64,000 nt of DNA from Paraburkholderia sediminicola (GCF_902859805.1 NZ_CADIKC010000015.1:62001-126000); one strand, 5' to 3'. Shown: positions 40,035-49,628, counted from the stretch's first letter. Notes: generated from the letters alone by a model not told the origin. Program-made: numbers and translations.

Positions 40035-41087
40035 GTGCCCAAAAAACGCCTGGCCGAGAACAATGGTTTGCCAAAGCGCTGGCGACTCATCCATGGGGCG
40101 TATTACTACCGGGTGCCACCCGGGTTCGAGACATCATGGGACGGGAAAAAGCAGTTCCGTCTGGGCAAGTCGCTGCCCGAGGCCTATCGGACTTGGGCCG
40201 ATCGACTCAGCGCACTCGATGATGCCGACACAATTGGCGATCTCCTCGATCGCTACTCTCTCGAAGTGGTGCCGAAGAAGGAAGTAACGACGCAGGCTCA
40301 GAACGCGATCGCGATCAAGCGACTGCGCGCCGTTATGGGCGCACATCCCCTTAACGCGTTGAAGCCGCGGCACATCTATCAGTACGTCGATAAGCGCGCC
40401 GCCAAGACCTCGGCACATCGGGAAATCGAAGTCCTGTCACACGCATATACCAAAGCCGTGGAGTGGGGATATATCGACCGACACCCATTCAAGGGCGAGG
40501 TACGCCTGACGGGAGAGAAGGCGCGCACGCGGTACGTCGAGGATTGGGAGATCGTCGAATGTCTTTCGATCGAATCGCGGCGCAAGGCTGGCAGCGTGCG
40601 CGCCATCCAGGCATATATGCGGGTGAAGCTTCTCACCGGCATGCGCCGCGGCGATCTGTTACGCCTCGGGCCTGCGAATCTCAAAGACGATGGTATTCAC
40701 GTGATGCCGGGAAAGACCGAGGGGTCAACTGCAAAGCGGATCATTTATGAATGGTCCGATGCGCTGCGCGAAGCCGTGGCCATGGCTATGGCTGCTCGGC
40801 CAGTCCAGATCGCGCCGTGGCTGTTCTGCAATCGTCGAGGTGAATGCTACTTCAACGAAGAATCGGGGCGCGCCGGCGGCTGGGACACGATGTGGCGGAA
40901 TTTCATGACGCGCGTGCTCGAGGAGACGAAGCTGAAGGAACACTTCACCGAGCACGATTTGCGCGCGAAATGCGCGAGCGATGCCGAGACGCTCGAGCAT
41001 GCTCAGGCACTTCTAGCGCATGCCGACGGCAAGGTAACGCAGCGGATTTACCGGCGAAAACCGGAACGCGTGAGGCCTTTGCGATGA
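40035..41087 (+). CDS. int: Tyrosine recombinase (phage integrase)
   Basis: 350 residues from a GTG at 40035 (MPKKRLAENNGLPKRWRLIH). The core-binding domain covers about residues 60-150. The catalytic domain shows the Arg of TGMRRGDLL, HDLR in the HxxR position, the second His in LLAHADG and the Tyr nucleophile in QRIYRRKP. It would recombine the phage site with the chromosomal tRNA-Ser site, whose 3' end is 75 bp downstream. Confidence 0.93.
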   Translation: MPKKRLAENNGLPKRWRLIHGAYYYRVPPGFETSWDGKKQFRLGKSLPEAYRTWADRLSALDDADTIGDLLDRYSLEVVPKKEVTTQAQNAIAIKRLRAVMGAHPLNALKPRHIYQYVDKRAAKTSAHREIEVLSHAYTKAVEWGYIDRHPFKGEVRLTGEKARTRYVEDWEIVECLSIESRRKAGSVRAIQAYMRVKLLTGMRRGDLLRLGPANLKDDGIHVMPGKTEGSTAKRIIYEWSDALREAVAMAMAARPVQIAPWLFCNRRGECYFNEESGRAGGWDTMWRNFMTRVLEETKLKEHFTEHDLRAKCASDAETLEHAQALLAHADGKVTQRIYRRKPERVRPLR

Positions 41088-41093
41088 AAATTC

Positions 41094-41122
41094 TATGGCA
41101 CAGAGCCAGTTTTATGGCACAG
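41094..41122 (+). repeat. Direct repeat TATGGCACAG beside the attachment site
   Basis: Two copies (41094-41103, 41113-41122), 19 bp apart, between the integrase and the tRNA. Their position fits integrase arm-type binding sites. No other function is obvious. Confidence 0.4.
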
Positions 41123-41161
41123 CGCAGATTTTCAAAATGCTGCAAAAGCTTGCTGGAAGGG

Positions 41162-41252
41162 TGGCGGAGAGAGGGGGATTCGAACCCCCGATAGGTTATT
41201 AACCTATACACGCTTTCCAGGCGTGCGACTTAAACCGCTCATCCATCTCTCC
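41162..41252 (-). tRNA. serX: tRNA-Ser (GGA), probable phage attachment site
   Basis: 91 nt with encoded CCA: acceptor GGAGAGA/TCTCTCC, anticodon loop CTGGAAA (GGA), long variable arm and T arm GGGGG-TTCGAAT-CCCCC. Its 3' end faces the integrase, the usual arrangement when a phage inserts at a tRNA gene and restores its end. A TATAAT box lies upstream (41266-41271). The matching left attachment site is outside the window. Confidence 0.93.
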
Positions 41253-41312
41253 GGCGGGGAGCCGAATTATAGCAAACTTCGGGCCCTGCGCCAGACCCAT
41301 GCGCAAACCGGC

Positions 41313-43331
41313 CTATGGATGCCGGATGTAGTCCACCAGCGCCCTCGTATAAGCGTCCGGTTTCCGGTCCACGAGACTCACCCCGATCGCCACCAGAAAG
41401 CCCGCCGGCACGGCGAACACGCCGGAACTGATCGGTTCGATACCGAACCACCTTGCGCCGGCAAAGCCCGTCATCTGCGTGAAGAACGGATACGTCGACA
41501 CGATGTAGTAAATGCACACCACCAGTCCCGCCACCATGCCCGCCACCGCCCCAAGCCGCGTAGTCCGCTTCCAGAACACCCCCAGCACCAGCACGGGAAA
41601 CAGACTCGAAGCCGCCAGCGAAAACGCCGCGCCCACCAGAAACAGAATATTCCCCGTATTCAACGAAGCCACGTACGAAGCGAACAGCGCCACCCCCAAC
41701 AGCAAAATCTTCGAGATCGTCACGCGCCGCTGACTCGATGCCGTCGGATCGACCATGTGGTAGTAGACGTCGTGCGATAACGCATTGGCGATGGTCAGCA
41801 GCAAACCGTCCGCCGTCGAGAGCGCCGCGGCCAACGCACCGGCCGCGATCAGCCCGGACATCACATACGGCAGCCCCGCAATCTCGGGCGCGGCGAGCAC
41901 CACCATATCCGGCTGCATCTGGATCTCGCTCCAGCGCACGATACCGTCGCCGTTTGTGTCAGCGAGGCTGATCAGACTCGGCTCGACCTTGCGCCATTGC
42001 GTGAGCCACTGCGGTAAATCCGAAAAGTGATGACCCACCAGGTTGGTCAGCATCTCGTACTTGATCAGCACCGCCAGCACAGGCACCGTCAGATAGAACA
42101 GCGCGACGAAGAACAGCGTCCAGCCGACCGAGCGTCGCGCGGACGCCACCGAGGTCGTCGTGTTGTAGCGCGTCAGGATATGCGGCAGGCTCGCCGTGCC
42201 AAGCGAGAGACACAGCAGCAGCGACAGAAAATTACGCTCGTGTGTGCGCCTGTCTTCTTCGCTCGTGACGGGAAACGGCTCGTGCATCGGCACCGGCGCG
42301 GCCGCGCGCATCAGCATTTCGTCACGGCGTTGAGTCCACACGATCTGTGCAGCGGCGGCATCGCGTGGGAATTGTTCGAGCGCCCGCTCGCGTTCCTTGA
42401 TCTCGCGAAGCGGACCATTGTGGCGTCTCAAGTCGGCGACTTCCTGCGTGAGGCGCAGCTTCTCGTCGACGAACGATTGCGGCAGCGTGTCGAGCCGCAT
42501 CTGCATCAACTCGGCGCGCCGCCGATAATCGTCGCGTACGGTCTGTTCGAGCGGCGCGTCGCGCACCTGCTTCTCCAGCCCCTCGACGCGCTCCATCAAG
42601 CGCCCGTAGTTGAATTGCGGCACCCAGCCGAGGCCATCCTTATGCGCGATCATCGACACGGGAATCAGAATCGCCGCGATCAGAATGATGTATTGCGCGA
42701 CCTGGGTCCACGTCACCGCACGCATGCCGCCCAGAAACGAGCACACGAGAATGCCCGCGAGTCCGCAGAAAATGCCGACCGCGAAATCCACGCCGATAAA
42801 ACGCGTCGCGATCAAGCCGACGCCCTGAATCTGCGCGACCAGATAAACGAAAGAGCACAAAATCGCCGCTAACGCAGCGAGTCCCCGCACCGCGTTGCTC
42901 GAAAAGCGTGTGCCGAGAAAGTCGGGAATCGTGTAGCGCGCGAGCTTGCGCACATATGGCGCGAGCAGGAACGCGACGAGGCAATAGCCACCGGTCCAGC
43001 CCATCAGATACGCGAGGCCGTCATATCCGGTCGCATAGATCGAACCGGCGAGGCCGATGAACGATGCAGCGGACAACCAGTCGGCCGCAGTCGCCATGCC
43101 GTTGAAGACGGACGGCACGCGCCGCCCCGCTACGTAGTATTCGACGAGGTCGGATGTGCGCGACAGCAACCCGATCACCGCATACACCGCGATCGGCACG
43201 AACAGGAACACATAGCCGATCCATACGCCGGGGCCAGTAGTCCGCTCGATGCGCCACATCACATAGATGAAAAGCAGGAAGCCGAGCGTATAAAGCGCGT
43301 ATGAACGGATCAGCCGGTTCGTGAGCTTCAT
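41313..43331 (-). CDS. Sodium:solute symporter (VC_2705 subfamily), probable acetate/monocarboxylate carrier
   Basis: 672 residues from the ATG at 43331, 4 bp after the DUF4212 stop. SSS-family features include EYYVAGRRVPSVFNGMATAA, DWLSAASFIGLAGSIYATGY and LPHILTRYNTTTSVASARRS, with about 13 membrane spans. A long cytoplasmic/periplasmic insertion (residues about 240-350) is coiled-coil-like. An EF-hand-like loop (DTNGDGIVRWSE, residues 458-469) lies in another loop. The subfamily is always paired with DUF4212 and is often near acs, as here. Confidence 0.88.
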   Translation of the reverse strand: MKLTNRLIRSYALYTLGFLLFIYVMWRIERTTGPGVWIGYVFLFVPIAVYAVIGLLSRTSDLVEYYVAGRRVPSVFNGMATAADWLSAASFIGLAGSIYATGYDGLAYLMGWTGGYCLVAFLLAPYVRKLARYTIPDFLGTRFSSNAVRGLAALAAILCSFVYLVAQIQGVGLIATRFIGVDFAVGIFCGLAGILVCSFLGGMRAVTWTQVAQYIILIAAILIPVSMIAHKDGLGWVPQFNYGRLMERVEGLEKQVRDAPLEQTVRDDYRRRAELMQMRLDTLPQSFVDEKLRLTQEVADLRRHNGPLREIKERERALEQFPRDAAAAQIVWTQRRDEMLMRAAAPVPMHEPFPVTSEEDRRTHERNFLSLLLCLSLGTASLPHILTRYNTTTSVASARRSVGWTLFFVALFYLTVPVLAVLIKYEMLTNLVGHHFSDLPQWLTQWRKVEPSLISLADTNGDGIVRWSEIQMQPDMVVLAAPEIAGLPYVMSGLIAAGALAAALSTADGLLLTIANALSHDVYYHMVDPTASSQRRVTISKILLLGVALFASYVASLNTGNILFLVGAAFSLAASSLFPVLVLGVFWKRTTRLGAVAGMVAGLVVCIYYIVSTYPFFTQMTGFAGARWFGIEPISSGVFAVPAGFLVAIGVSLVDRKPDAYTRALVDYIRHP

Positions 43332-43335
43332 CGGC

Positions 43336-43734
43336 TCAGCTTCCGCGCGCAGTGGGCGCGGTGGAATCGGCGCTGGCGTTGACACCGTCATCGGCACTGA
43401 CGCTGGCATCCGCATCGAAAGCGCGTTGCAGACGGCGGTCGGCGCGCTGCATCAGCAGGATATAAACGACGATCAACGCCACGTAGATCAGAATCGCCCC
43501 TTGCGCTCCGAAGTAGAACGGCAACCTGAAGCCGATGAAGCGCACCTGATCCAACGCCGGCGCCACCAGCGGCAAAACGAACGACACCACGAAACCCAAG
43601 GTCATCAACGTCGCGATCAATGCGAGATTGAAGCGCCAGTATTTCTGATGCGCGCGCGCCATCGCTGCCGAGACCGGAGGGGGTTCGGGTGCGGGATTGA
43701 GCGTAGCGTGAGAGGTGTGGTGCGGCGCGGCCAT
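43336..43734 (-). CDS. DUF4212 small symporter-associated membrane protein
   Basis: 132 residues from the ATG at 43734. Two membrane spans (FNLALIATLMTLGFVVSFVL and GAQGAILIYVALIVVYILLM) are separated by a short loop. The cytoplasmic ends are basic. This is the small partner of the VC_2705-type symporter and forms an operon with it. Confidence 0.88.
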   Translation of the reverse strand: MAAPHHTSHATLNPAPEPPPVSAAMARAHQKYWRFNLALIATLMTLGFVVSFVLPLVAPALDQVRFIGFRLPFYFGAQGAILIYVALIVVYILLMQRADRRLQRAFDADASVSADDGVNASADSTAPTARGS

Positions 43735-43747
43735 GCGCCTATGTATC

Positions 43748-43793
43748 AAAAAGCCACCGGGCAGGCAATCGGGATTGTCCGCGCGGTGGCTTT
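43748..43793 (-). terminator. Terminator downstream of acs
   Basis: AAAGCCACCG / CGGTGGCTTT (43750-43759, 43784-43793); on the minus strand the stem is followed by TTTTTG. It separates acs from the DUF4212/symporter genes. Confidence 0.75.
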
Positions 43794-43882
43794 AACTGCC
43801 CGATGTCACGGGTCGGTACCTGGGTCCAGCCAAGGGCACATCGTTCGACATACCTTGGCTAAAAACCCAGGCAAACCTAAGC

Positions 43883-45865
43883 TCAGAGCGACTCGCCGAG
43901 CTGATCGAGAATCGCCGGGTTCTCCAGCGTCGAGACGTCCTGGGTGATTTCCTCGCCCTTCGCGAGCGAGCGCAACAGGCGGCGCATGATCTTGCCCGAA
44001 CGCGTCTTCGGCAGGTTCTCACCGAAGCGGATGTCCTTCGGCTTGGCGATCGGACCGATCTCCTTGGCGACCCAGTTGCGCAGTTCGTTGGCGAGCTTCA
44101 CTGCTTCTTCGCCTTCAGGACGCGCGCGCTTGAGCACCACGAATGCGCACACAGCTTCACCGGTGGTCGCATCAGGACGACCCACCACCGCCGCTTCAGC
44201 CACGATCGGGTTCGACACCAGCGCCGACTCGATCTCCATCGTGCCGAGGCGGTGGCCGGACACGTTGAGCACGTCGTCGATGCGGCCCATGATCGTGAAG
44301 TAGCCAGTTTCCTTGTCGCGCACCGCACCGTCGCCGGCGAGATACAGCGTGCCGCCGAGTTCCTCGGGGAAGTAGCTCTTCTTGTAGCGGTCCGGATCGC
44401 CCCATACGTTGCGCAGCATCGAAGGCCATGGACGCTTGACCACCAGAATGCCGCCCTGTCCGTTCGGCACGTCCTGGCCGGTTTCATCGACCACGGCCGC
44501 CATGATGCCCGGCAGCGGCAGCGTGCAAGAACCCGGCACCAGCGGTGTGGCGCCCGGCAGCGGCGTGATCATGTGGCCGCCGGTTTCGGTTTGCCACCAC
44601 GTATCGACGATCGGGCAACGGCCGCCGCCGACGTTCTCGTGATACCACACCCACGCTTCCGGATTGATCGGCTCGCCGACCGTGCCGATGATGCGCAGCG
44701 TCGACAGGTCGTAGCTCTTCGGATGCACTTTCGCGTCGGCTTCGGCGGCTTTGATCAGCGAGCGGATCGCAGTCGGCGCGGTATAGAACAACGTGACCTT
44801 GTGCTTGGCGATCATGTCCCAGAAGCGGCCGGCGTTCGGATAGGTCGGCACGCCTTCGAACACGACCTGGGTGCCGCCGAGCGTCAACGGACCATACGTG
44901 ATGTAGCTATGGCCGGTGATCCAGCCGATGTCGGCAGTACACCAGAACACATCCGTGGGCTTCCAGTCGAACGTCCACTTCATGGTCTGCGCGGCCCACA
45001 GCAGGTAGCCGCCGGTGCTGTGCTGCACGCCCTTCGGCTTGCCGGTCGACCCCGACGTGTACAGGATGAAAAGCGGATGCTCCGCACCGACCCACTCGGG
45101 CGCGCATTGATCCGATTCAGCCTCTGTGAGTTCGTGCATCCACAGATCGCGGCTTTCGTCCCATGCGATCTTGCCGCCGGTTCGCTTGTAGACGATCACG
45201 CTCTTCACTGCGTCGCAACCGCCCATGGCGATGGCTTCGTCGGCGATGTTCTTCAGCGGCAATGCTTTGCCGCCGCGCATCTGTTCGTCGGACGTGACGA
45301 GCGCGACGGCGCCCACATCGACCAGCCGTTCATTGAGCGATTTCGACGAAAATCCGCCGAACACCACCGAGTGCGTTGCACCGATTCGTGCACACGCCTG
45401 CATCGCGACAATGCCTTCGATCGACATCGGCATGTAGATCACGACGCGATCGCCCTTCTTCACGCCGCGTTTCTTCAGCGCGTTCGCAAAGCGCGACACA
45501 CGTTGCAGCAGATCCTGATAGGTGACGTTGGTGACAGTGCCGTCGTCGGCTTCGAAGATGATCGCGACGCGCCCGCCATTGCCGGCTTCGACATGACGGT
45601 CGATGCTGTTATACGACGCGTTCAGCTGGCCGTCTTCGAACCATGTGTAGAAAGGCGCCTTCGATTCGTCGAGCACTTTGCTGAAAGGCTTGTTCCAGCT
45701 GAGCGTCTCGCGAGCGAGGCGCCCCCAGAAACCTTCGTAATCGCGCTCCGCTTCGGCGGCAAGCGCCCGGTACGCATCCATACCGGAGATCGACGCACCT
45801 GCCGCTGCTTCAGCGGAGGGCGGGAAAACACGGCGTTCCTGAAGAACCGATTCAATCGCAGACAT
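43883..45865 (-). CDS. acs: Acetyl-CoA synthetase
   Basis: 660 residues from the ATG at 45865 (MSAIESVLQERRVFPPSAEA), with an AAGGGG ribosome site. AMP-forming motifs are present: YTSGSTGKPKGVQHSTGG (A3), TWWQTETGGHMITPLPG (A5), YLAGDGAVRDKETGYFTIMG (A7/A8), and the C-terminal acetylatable lysine in TRSGKIMRRLLR. It activates acetate to acetyl-CoA. A longer upstream reading lacks similarity. Confidence 0.97.
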   Translation of the reverse strand: MSAIESVLQERRVFPPSAEAAAGASISGMDAYRALAAEAERDYEGFWGRLARETLSWNKPFSKVLDESKAPFYTWFEDGQLNASYNSIDRHVEAGNGGRVAIIFEADDGTVTNVTYQDLLQRVSRFANALKKRGVKKGDRVVIYMPMSIEGIVAMQACARIGATHSVVFGGFSSKSLNERLVDVGAVALVTSDEQMRGGKALPLKNIADEAIAMGGCDAVKSVIVYKRTGGKIAWDESRDLWMHELTEAESDQCAPEWVGAEHPLFILYTSGSTGKPKGVQHSTGGYLLWAAQTMKWTFDWKPTDVFWCTADIGWITGHSYITYGPLTLGGTQVVFEGVPTYPNAGRFWDMIAKHKVTLFYTAPTAIRSLIKAAEADAKVHPKSYDLSTLRIIGTVGEPINPEAWVWYHENVGGGRCPIVDTWWQTETGGHMITPLPGATPLVPGSCTLPLPGIMAAVVDETGQDVPNGQGGILVVKRPWPSMLRNVWGDPDRYKKSYFPEELGGTLYLAGDGAVRDKETGYFTIMGRIDDVLNVSGHRLGTMEIESALVSNPIVAEAAVVGRPDATTGEAVCAFVVLKRARPEGEEAVKLANELRNWVAKEIGPIAKPKDIRFGENLPKTRSGKIMRRLLRSLAKGEEITQDVSTLENPAILDQLGESL

Positions 45866-45991
45866 CGACAACCCCTTGGTGAAGATGAAACGTAAAACCT
45901 GTGCCGGCGCGCCTGTGGCTCGCCATGTCATGATGGCGCCGCCATTCGCGATCATTCGTGATCGATAGGCGCGCGCTGTCTCCAACCCTCG

Positions 45992-46016
45992 CGCAGCGAT
46001 CGCCGATCGCTGCGCC
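45992..46016. promoter_or_regulatory. GC-rich palindrome upstream of acs
   Basis: GCGCAGCGATC - GCC - GATCGCTGCGC, 11-bp perfect arms. It lies about 130 bp upstream of acs in an 825-bp gap (45866-46690) between acs and the divergent UPF0114 gene. That gap holds no convincing gene. The palindrome may be an operator or a structured leader. Confidence 0.4.
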
Positions 46017-46690
46017 GCGGCCCGTTCCCCTTTCACTTATATCCATGTCGCAGCGCAACATAAATGAGTGGCTAACGTTCCGCTCTCATGTTCAAACATA
46101 AACTTTGCAACTTACCGGCCACTTACGCGAGGCGCATCGCGTGGCGGGCGAAAACCCTTATGCGGTTCAGACTAGTCACGCACGGCATGCTACGCGTTAC
46201 GGTCCGTGCATGCGTGCTGATCGACATGCTGACCCAGGCGACGCGTGCCGAAATCGGGCATAGGGGAAGCATCACGTGCGCCGCACCGGCGCTTCGCCGG
46301 CACTTCGCCCGCACTTCGCCCTTACGCTGGCTCTCACGCCCTCTTACAATGCTAACTGAACTAGCCGTCTGGATTCCAGCTTGAATCGATACTCGCTGCG
46401 TCTCATTACCCCGCCTGCGTGATGCGCGACGGCAGAGATCGGACTGGCGAGCCTGGAGGTCAAGCAATACCGCCGGCAGCCTCGTAAGCGCCGCACTGCC
46501 CGCGGCGGCGCAGCAAATTCACCCGACGCTGTACAATAGCGCGCCTGACGCGAGCTTTTCCGGCCTCCTCTCGCCGCGTACCGCGCCGTCTGCGCCTCGT
46601 TTGCGTGCTTGATCCGCGCGTCTGGTTTGCGCTTCGGGTCAGCGCATTTGGTCCGTGTTCCGTCACCTGCGTTTCATCTGACTCTTGCCT

Positions 46691-47299
46691 ATGTCCGCTC
46701 CGCGCCCCGACTCAGCCCGTCAGCGCCGCCCGCTGCGCCCGCTCCCCGCCCTCATCTTCATGAGCCGCTGGCTGCAAGTGCCGCTCTACCTCGGTCTGAT
46801 CGTCGCGCAAGGCGTGTACGTCGTCCTGTTCCTGAAAGAAGTCTGGCATCTGGTCAGCGCGTCCATGACGCTCGACGAAACCAACATCATGCTGGTGGTG
46901 CTCGGCCTGATCGACGTGGTGATGATCTCGAACCTGCTGATCATGGTGATCATCGGCGGGTATGAAACCTTCGTGTCGCGCCTGGGCGTTGAGGGTCATC
47001 CGGACGAACCGGAATGGCTCGACCACGTGAACGCCGGCGTGCTGAAGGTGAAGCTTTCCATGGCGCTGATCAGCATCTCGTCGATCCATCTGTTGAAGAC
47101 CTTCATCAGCCCCGACCAGAATTCGACGCACACCATCATGTGGCAGGTCATTATCCACGTCGCGTTCCTTCTCTCGGCGGTGGTGATGGCGCTGGTCGAC
47201 CGGCTTACCACGCATACGCATCCAAAACATTTTCAGGAGCCCGCGGGACTGCATCCGCTGGGCTCTAACGGTTCCACTCCCCTGAAGGCGCACGACTGA
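46691..47299 (+). CDS. YqhA/UPF0114 family membrane protein
   Basis: 202 residues from the ATG at 46691. Four hydrophobic segments: LQVPLYLGLIVAQGVYVVLF, IMLVVLGLIDVVMISNLLIM, LKVKLSMALISISSIHLLKT, IIHVAFLLSAVVMALVDRLT. The conserved YETFVSRLGVEGHPDEPEWL loop identifies the TIGR00645 group. No function is assigned to the family. Confidence 0.88.
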   Translation: MSAPRPDSARQRRPLRPLPALIFMSRWLQVPLYLGLIVAQGVYVVLFLKEVWHLVSASMTLDETNIMLVVLGLIDVVMISNLLIMVIIGGYETFVSRLGVEGHPDEPEWLDHVNAGVLKVKLSMALISISSIHLLKTFISPDQNSTHTIMWQVIIHVAFLLSAVVMALVDRLTTHTHPKHFQEPAGLHPLGSNGSTPLKAHD

Positions 47300-47356
47300 C
47301 CGCACTGCCCTGCGAGTCTGATAACAAGCGCCATTGTCCCCACTGAGCTAGCCATC

Positions 47357-48880
47357 ATGACCGTCATCAAACAGGAAGATCTGATTCAGAGCATTGCTGA
47401 TTCGCTTCAGTACATCAGCTATTACCACCCGCTCGATTACATCCAGGCCCTGGGCCGCGCTTACGAGCTCGAAGAGAGCCCGGCCGCGAAGGATGCGATC
47501 GCGCAGATCCTCACCAACAGCCGCATGTGCGCCGAAGGCAAGCGCCCGATCTGCCAGGACACCGGCATCGTCACGGTGTTCGTGAAGGTCGGCATGGACG
47601 TGCGTTGGGACGGTGCGACGATGGGCGTCACCGAGATGATCAACGAAGGCGTACGCCGCGGTTATCTGAACCCGGACAACGTGCTGCGCGCGTCGATCGT
47701 GAGCCCGCCGGAAGGCGCGCGCAAGAACACGAAAGACAACACGCCGGCCGTGATCCACTACGAGATCGTGCCGGGCGACAAGGTCGACGTACAGGTTGCG
47801 GCGAAGGGCGGCGGCTCGGAAAACAAGTCGAAGTTCGCGATGCTGAACCCGTCGGACTCGATCGTCGACTGGATTCTGAAGACCGTGCCGACCATGGGCG
47901 CAGGCTGGTGCCCGCCGGGCATGCTCGGCATCGGCATCGGCGGCACCGCTGAGAAAGCGATGGTGATGGCGAAGGAATCGCTGATGGATCCGATCGACAT
48001 TCAGGACGTGATCGCGCGCGGCCCGCAGGACTGGATCGAAGAACTGCGTGTCGAACTGCACGAGAAGGTCAACGCGCTAGGTATCGGTGCACAAGGCCTG
48101 GGCGGTCTTGCCACCGTGCTCGACGTGAAGATCATGGCTGCACCGACGCACGCTGCTTCCAAGCCGATCGCGATCATCCCGAACTGCGCGGCGACCCGTC
48201 ACGCGCACTTCACGCTGGATGGTTCGGGCGTGGCGAAGCTCGAAGCGCCGTCGCTCGACGCATGGCCGAAAGTGCAGTGGGAACCGGACACGGAAAAGAG
48301 CCAGCGCGTCGATCTGAACACGCTGACGCCGGAACAAGTCGCAGCCTGGAAGCCGGGCCAGACGTTGCTGCTGTCGGGCAAGATGTTGACGGGCCGTGAC
48401 GCGGCACATAAGCGCATCGCCGACATGCTCGCGAAGGGCGAAAAGCTGCCGGTCGACTTCACGAATCGCGTGATCTATTACGTCGGCCCGGTCGATCCGG
48501 TGCGCGACGAAGCAGTCGGCCCGGCGGGCCCGACCACCGCCACGCGGATGGACAAGTTCACCGAGACGATGTTGTCGCAAACCGGTCTTATTTCGATGAT
48601 CGGCAAAGCCGAGCGCGGCCCGGTCGCGATCGAGGCGATCAAGAAGCATAAAGCCGCGTATCTGATGGCCGTGGGCGGCGCCGCTTACCTCGTGTCGAAA
48701 GCAATTCGCAGCGCGAAGGTTCTCGCGTTTGAAGACCTCGGCATGGAAGCGATCTACGAGTTCGACGTGCAGGATATGCCGGTAACCGTTGCCGTCGATT
48801 CGAACGGCACCTCGGTGCACCAGACTGGCCCGAAGGAATGGCAAGCCAAGATCGGCAAGATTCCGGTCGCGACGGTTTGA
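47357..48880 (+). CDS. fumA: Fumarate hydratase class I (iron-sulfur)
   Basis: 507 residues. Cluster-binding cysteines appear in GKRPICQDTGIVTVFVKVG, GWCPPGMLGIGIGGTAEKA and AIIPNCAATRHAHFTLDG. The C-terminal beta domain begins around DLNTLTPEQVAAWKPGQTLL. It converts fumarate to malate in the TCA cycle. It is separated from the UPF0114 gene by 57 bp and has its own strong terminator. Confidence 0.95.
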   Translation: MTVIKQEDLIQSIADSLQYISYYHPLDYIQALGRAYELEESPAAKDAIAQILTNSRMCAEGKRPICQDTGIVTVFVKVGMDVRWDGATMGVTEMINEGVRRGYLNPDNVLRASIVSPPEGARKNTKDNTPAVIHYEIVPGDKVDVQVAAKGGGSENKSKFAMLNPSDSIVDWILKTVPTMGAGWCPPGMLGIGIGGTAEKAMVMAKESLMDPIDIQDVIARGPQDWIEELRVELHEKVNALGIGAQGLGGLATVLDVKIMAAPTHAASKPIAIIPNCAATRHAHFTLDGSGVAKLEAPSLDAWPKVQWEPDTEKSQRVDLNTLTPEQVAAWKPGQTLLLSGKMLTGRDAAHKRIADMLAKGEKLPVDFTNRVIYYVGPVDPVRDEAVGPAGPTTATRMDKFTETMLSQTGLISMIGKAERGPVAIEAIKKHKAAYLMAVGGAAYLVSKAIRSAKVLAFEDLGMEAIYEFDVQDMPVTVAVDSNGTSVHQTGPKEWQAKIGKIPVATV

Positions 48881-48917
48881 TCGAAATTTGATCGGCAGTA
48901 ACAGCTGAAAAATGGAA

Positions 48918-48945
48918 GCCGGGGCCTCGAACCCCGGCTTTTTTT
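48918..48945 (+). terminator. Terminator of fumarase
   Basis: GCCGGGG-CCTCGAA-CCCCGGC followed by TTTTTTT. Confidence 0.9.
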
Positions 48946-48991
48946 ATGATGAAATGAGAACGGTACGCATCACGCACAAAACCTTGCAAAT

Positions 48992-49020
48992 CAAGGCAAA
49001 AAACTGTGTTTTTTGCCTTG
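48992..49020 (+). promoter_or_regulatory. Long hairpin in the bfr leader
   Basis: CAAGGCAAAAAAC - TGT - GTTTTTTGCCTTG (13-bp arms), then GCTTTTT. It lies 60 bp before bfr. It could be a second terminator or a regulatory stem in the bfr leader. Confidence 0.5.
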
Positions 49021-49080
49021 GCTTTTTGTCCTTCGGCGTTTATTGTTCTGGGAAATTCAAGTCTCTAATAAGGAAACCCC

Positions 49081-49560
49081 ATGCAAGGCGACAAGAAAGT
49101 TATCGAGTATCTGAACTCCCAGCTCAAGAACGAGCTCACCGCCATCAATCAGTACTTCCTGCACGCGCGGATGTACAAGCACTGGGGCCTCGAAAAACTC
49201 GGCAAGCATGAATACGATGAATCGATCGGCGAAATGAAGCACGCCGACTGGCTGATCGAACGCATTTTCATGCTTGACGGCCTGCCGAACCTGCAAGACC
49301 TGCACAAGCTGCTGATCGGCGAAGAAACCAAAGAAATCCTCGAGTGCGATCTGAAGCTCGAACAGATTTCGCAAAGCACCTGCAAAGAAGCAATCGCGTA
49401 TTGCGAATCCGTTCGTGATTTCATCTCGCGCGAAATCTTCGTGAAGATTCTCGACGACACAGAAGAACACATTGACTGGCTTGAAACGCAACTGGACCTG
49501 ATCGACAAGGTCGGCATCCAGAACTACCAGCAAACCGCAATGGGTTCGATCGAGTCCTGA
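49081..49560 (+). CDS. bfr: Bacterioferritin
   Basis: 159 residues, AAGGA upstream. Ferroxidase residues E18, E51, H54, E94 and H130 are present, and the haem ligand M52 (GEMKHAD). Position 127, Glu in E. coli Bfr, is Thr here (DDTEEH, with Glu at 128 and 129). It stores iron as a 24-mer and cooperates with Bfd, encoded 1.2 kb downstream. Confidence 0.95.
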   Translation: MQGDKKVIEYLNSQLKNELTAINQYFLHARMYKHWGLEKLGKHEYDESIGEMKHADWLIERIFMLDGLPNLQDLHKLLIGEETKEILECDLKLEQISQSTCKEAIAYCESVRDFISREIFVKILDDTEEHIDWLETQLDLIDKVGIQNYQQTAMGSIES

Positions 49561-49628
49561 TCGGTCCACGTTGGAACGGCCCGCGCGGGCGGTATACTTG
49601 CGCACTTCCCCGTTTTCGTGAGTTTGCC

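Larger units (their letters stand above)
1..41161. mobile_element. Temperate myovirus-like prophage (left end outside window)
   Basis: A lambda-style arrangement in which late and early genes run leftwards from a cro-like gene while lysogeny-arm genes run rightwards to a tyrosine integrase. The head genes resemble lambda (GpA terminase, lambda-family portal, gpE-like capsid), but the tail genes resemble Mu/P2 (sheath, tube, gpN, gpP, gp45), so the particle should have a contractile tail. The integrase ends about 75 bp from the 3' end of tRNA-Ser, which is the likely attachment site. No lysis genes or tail fibres are seen, so these probably lie left of the window. Confidence 0.95.
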
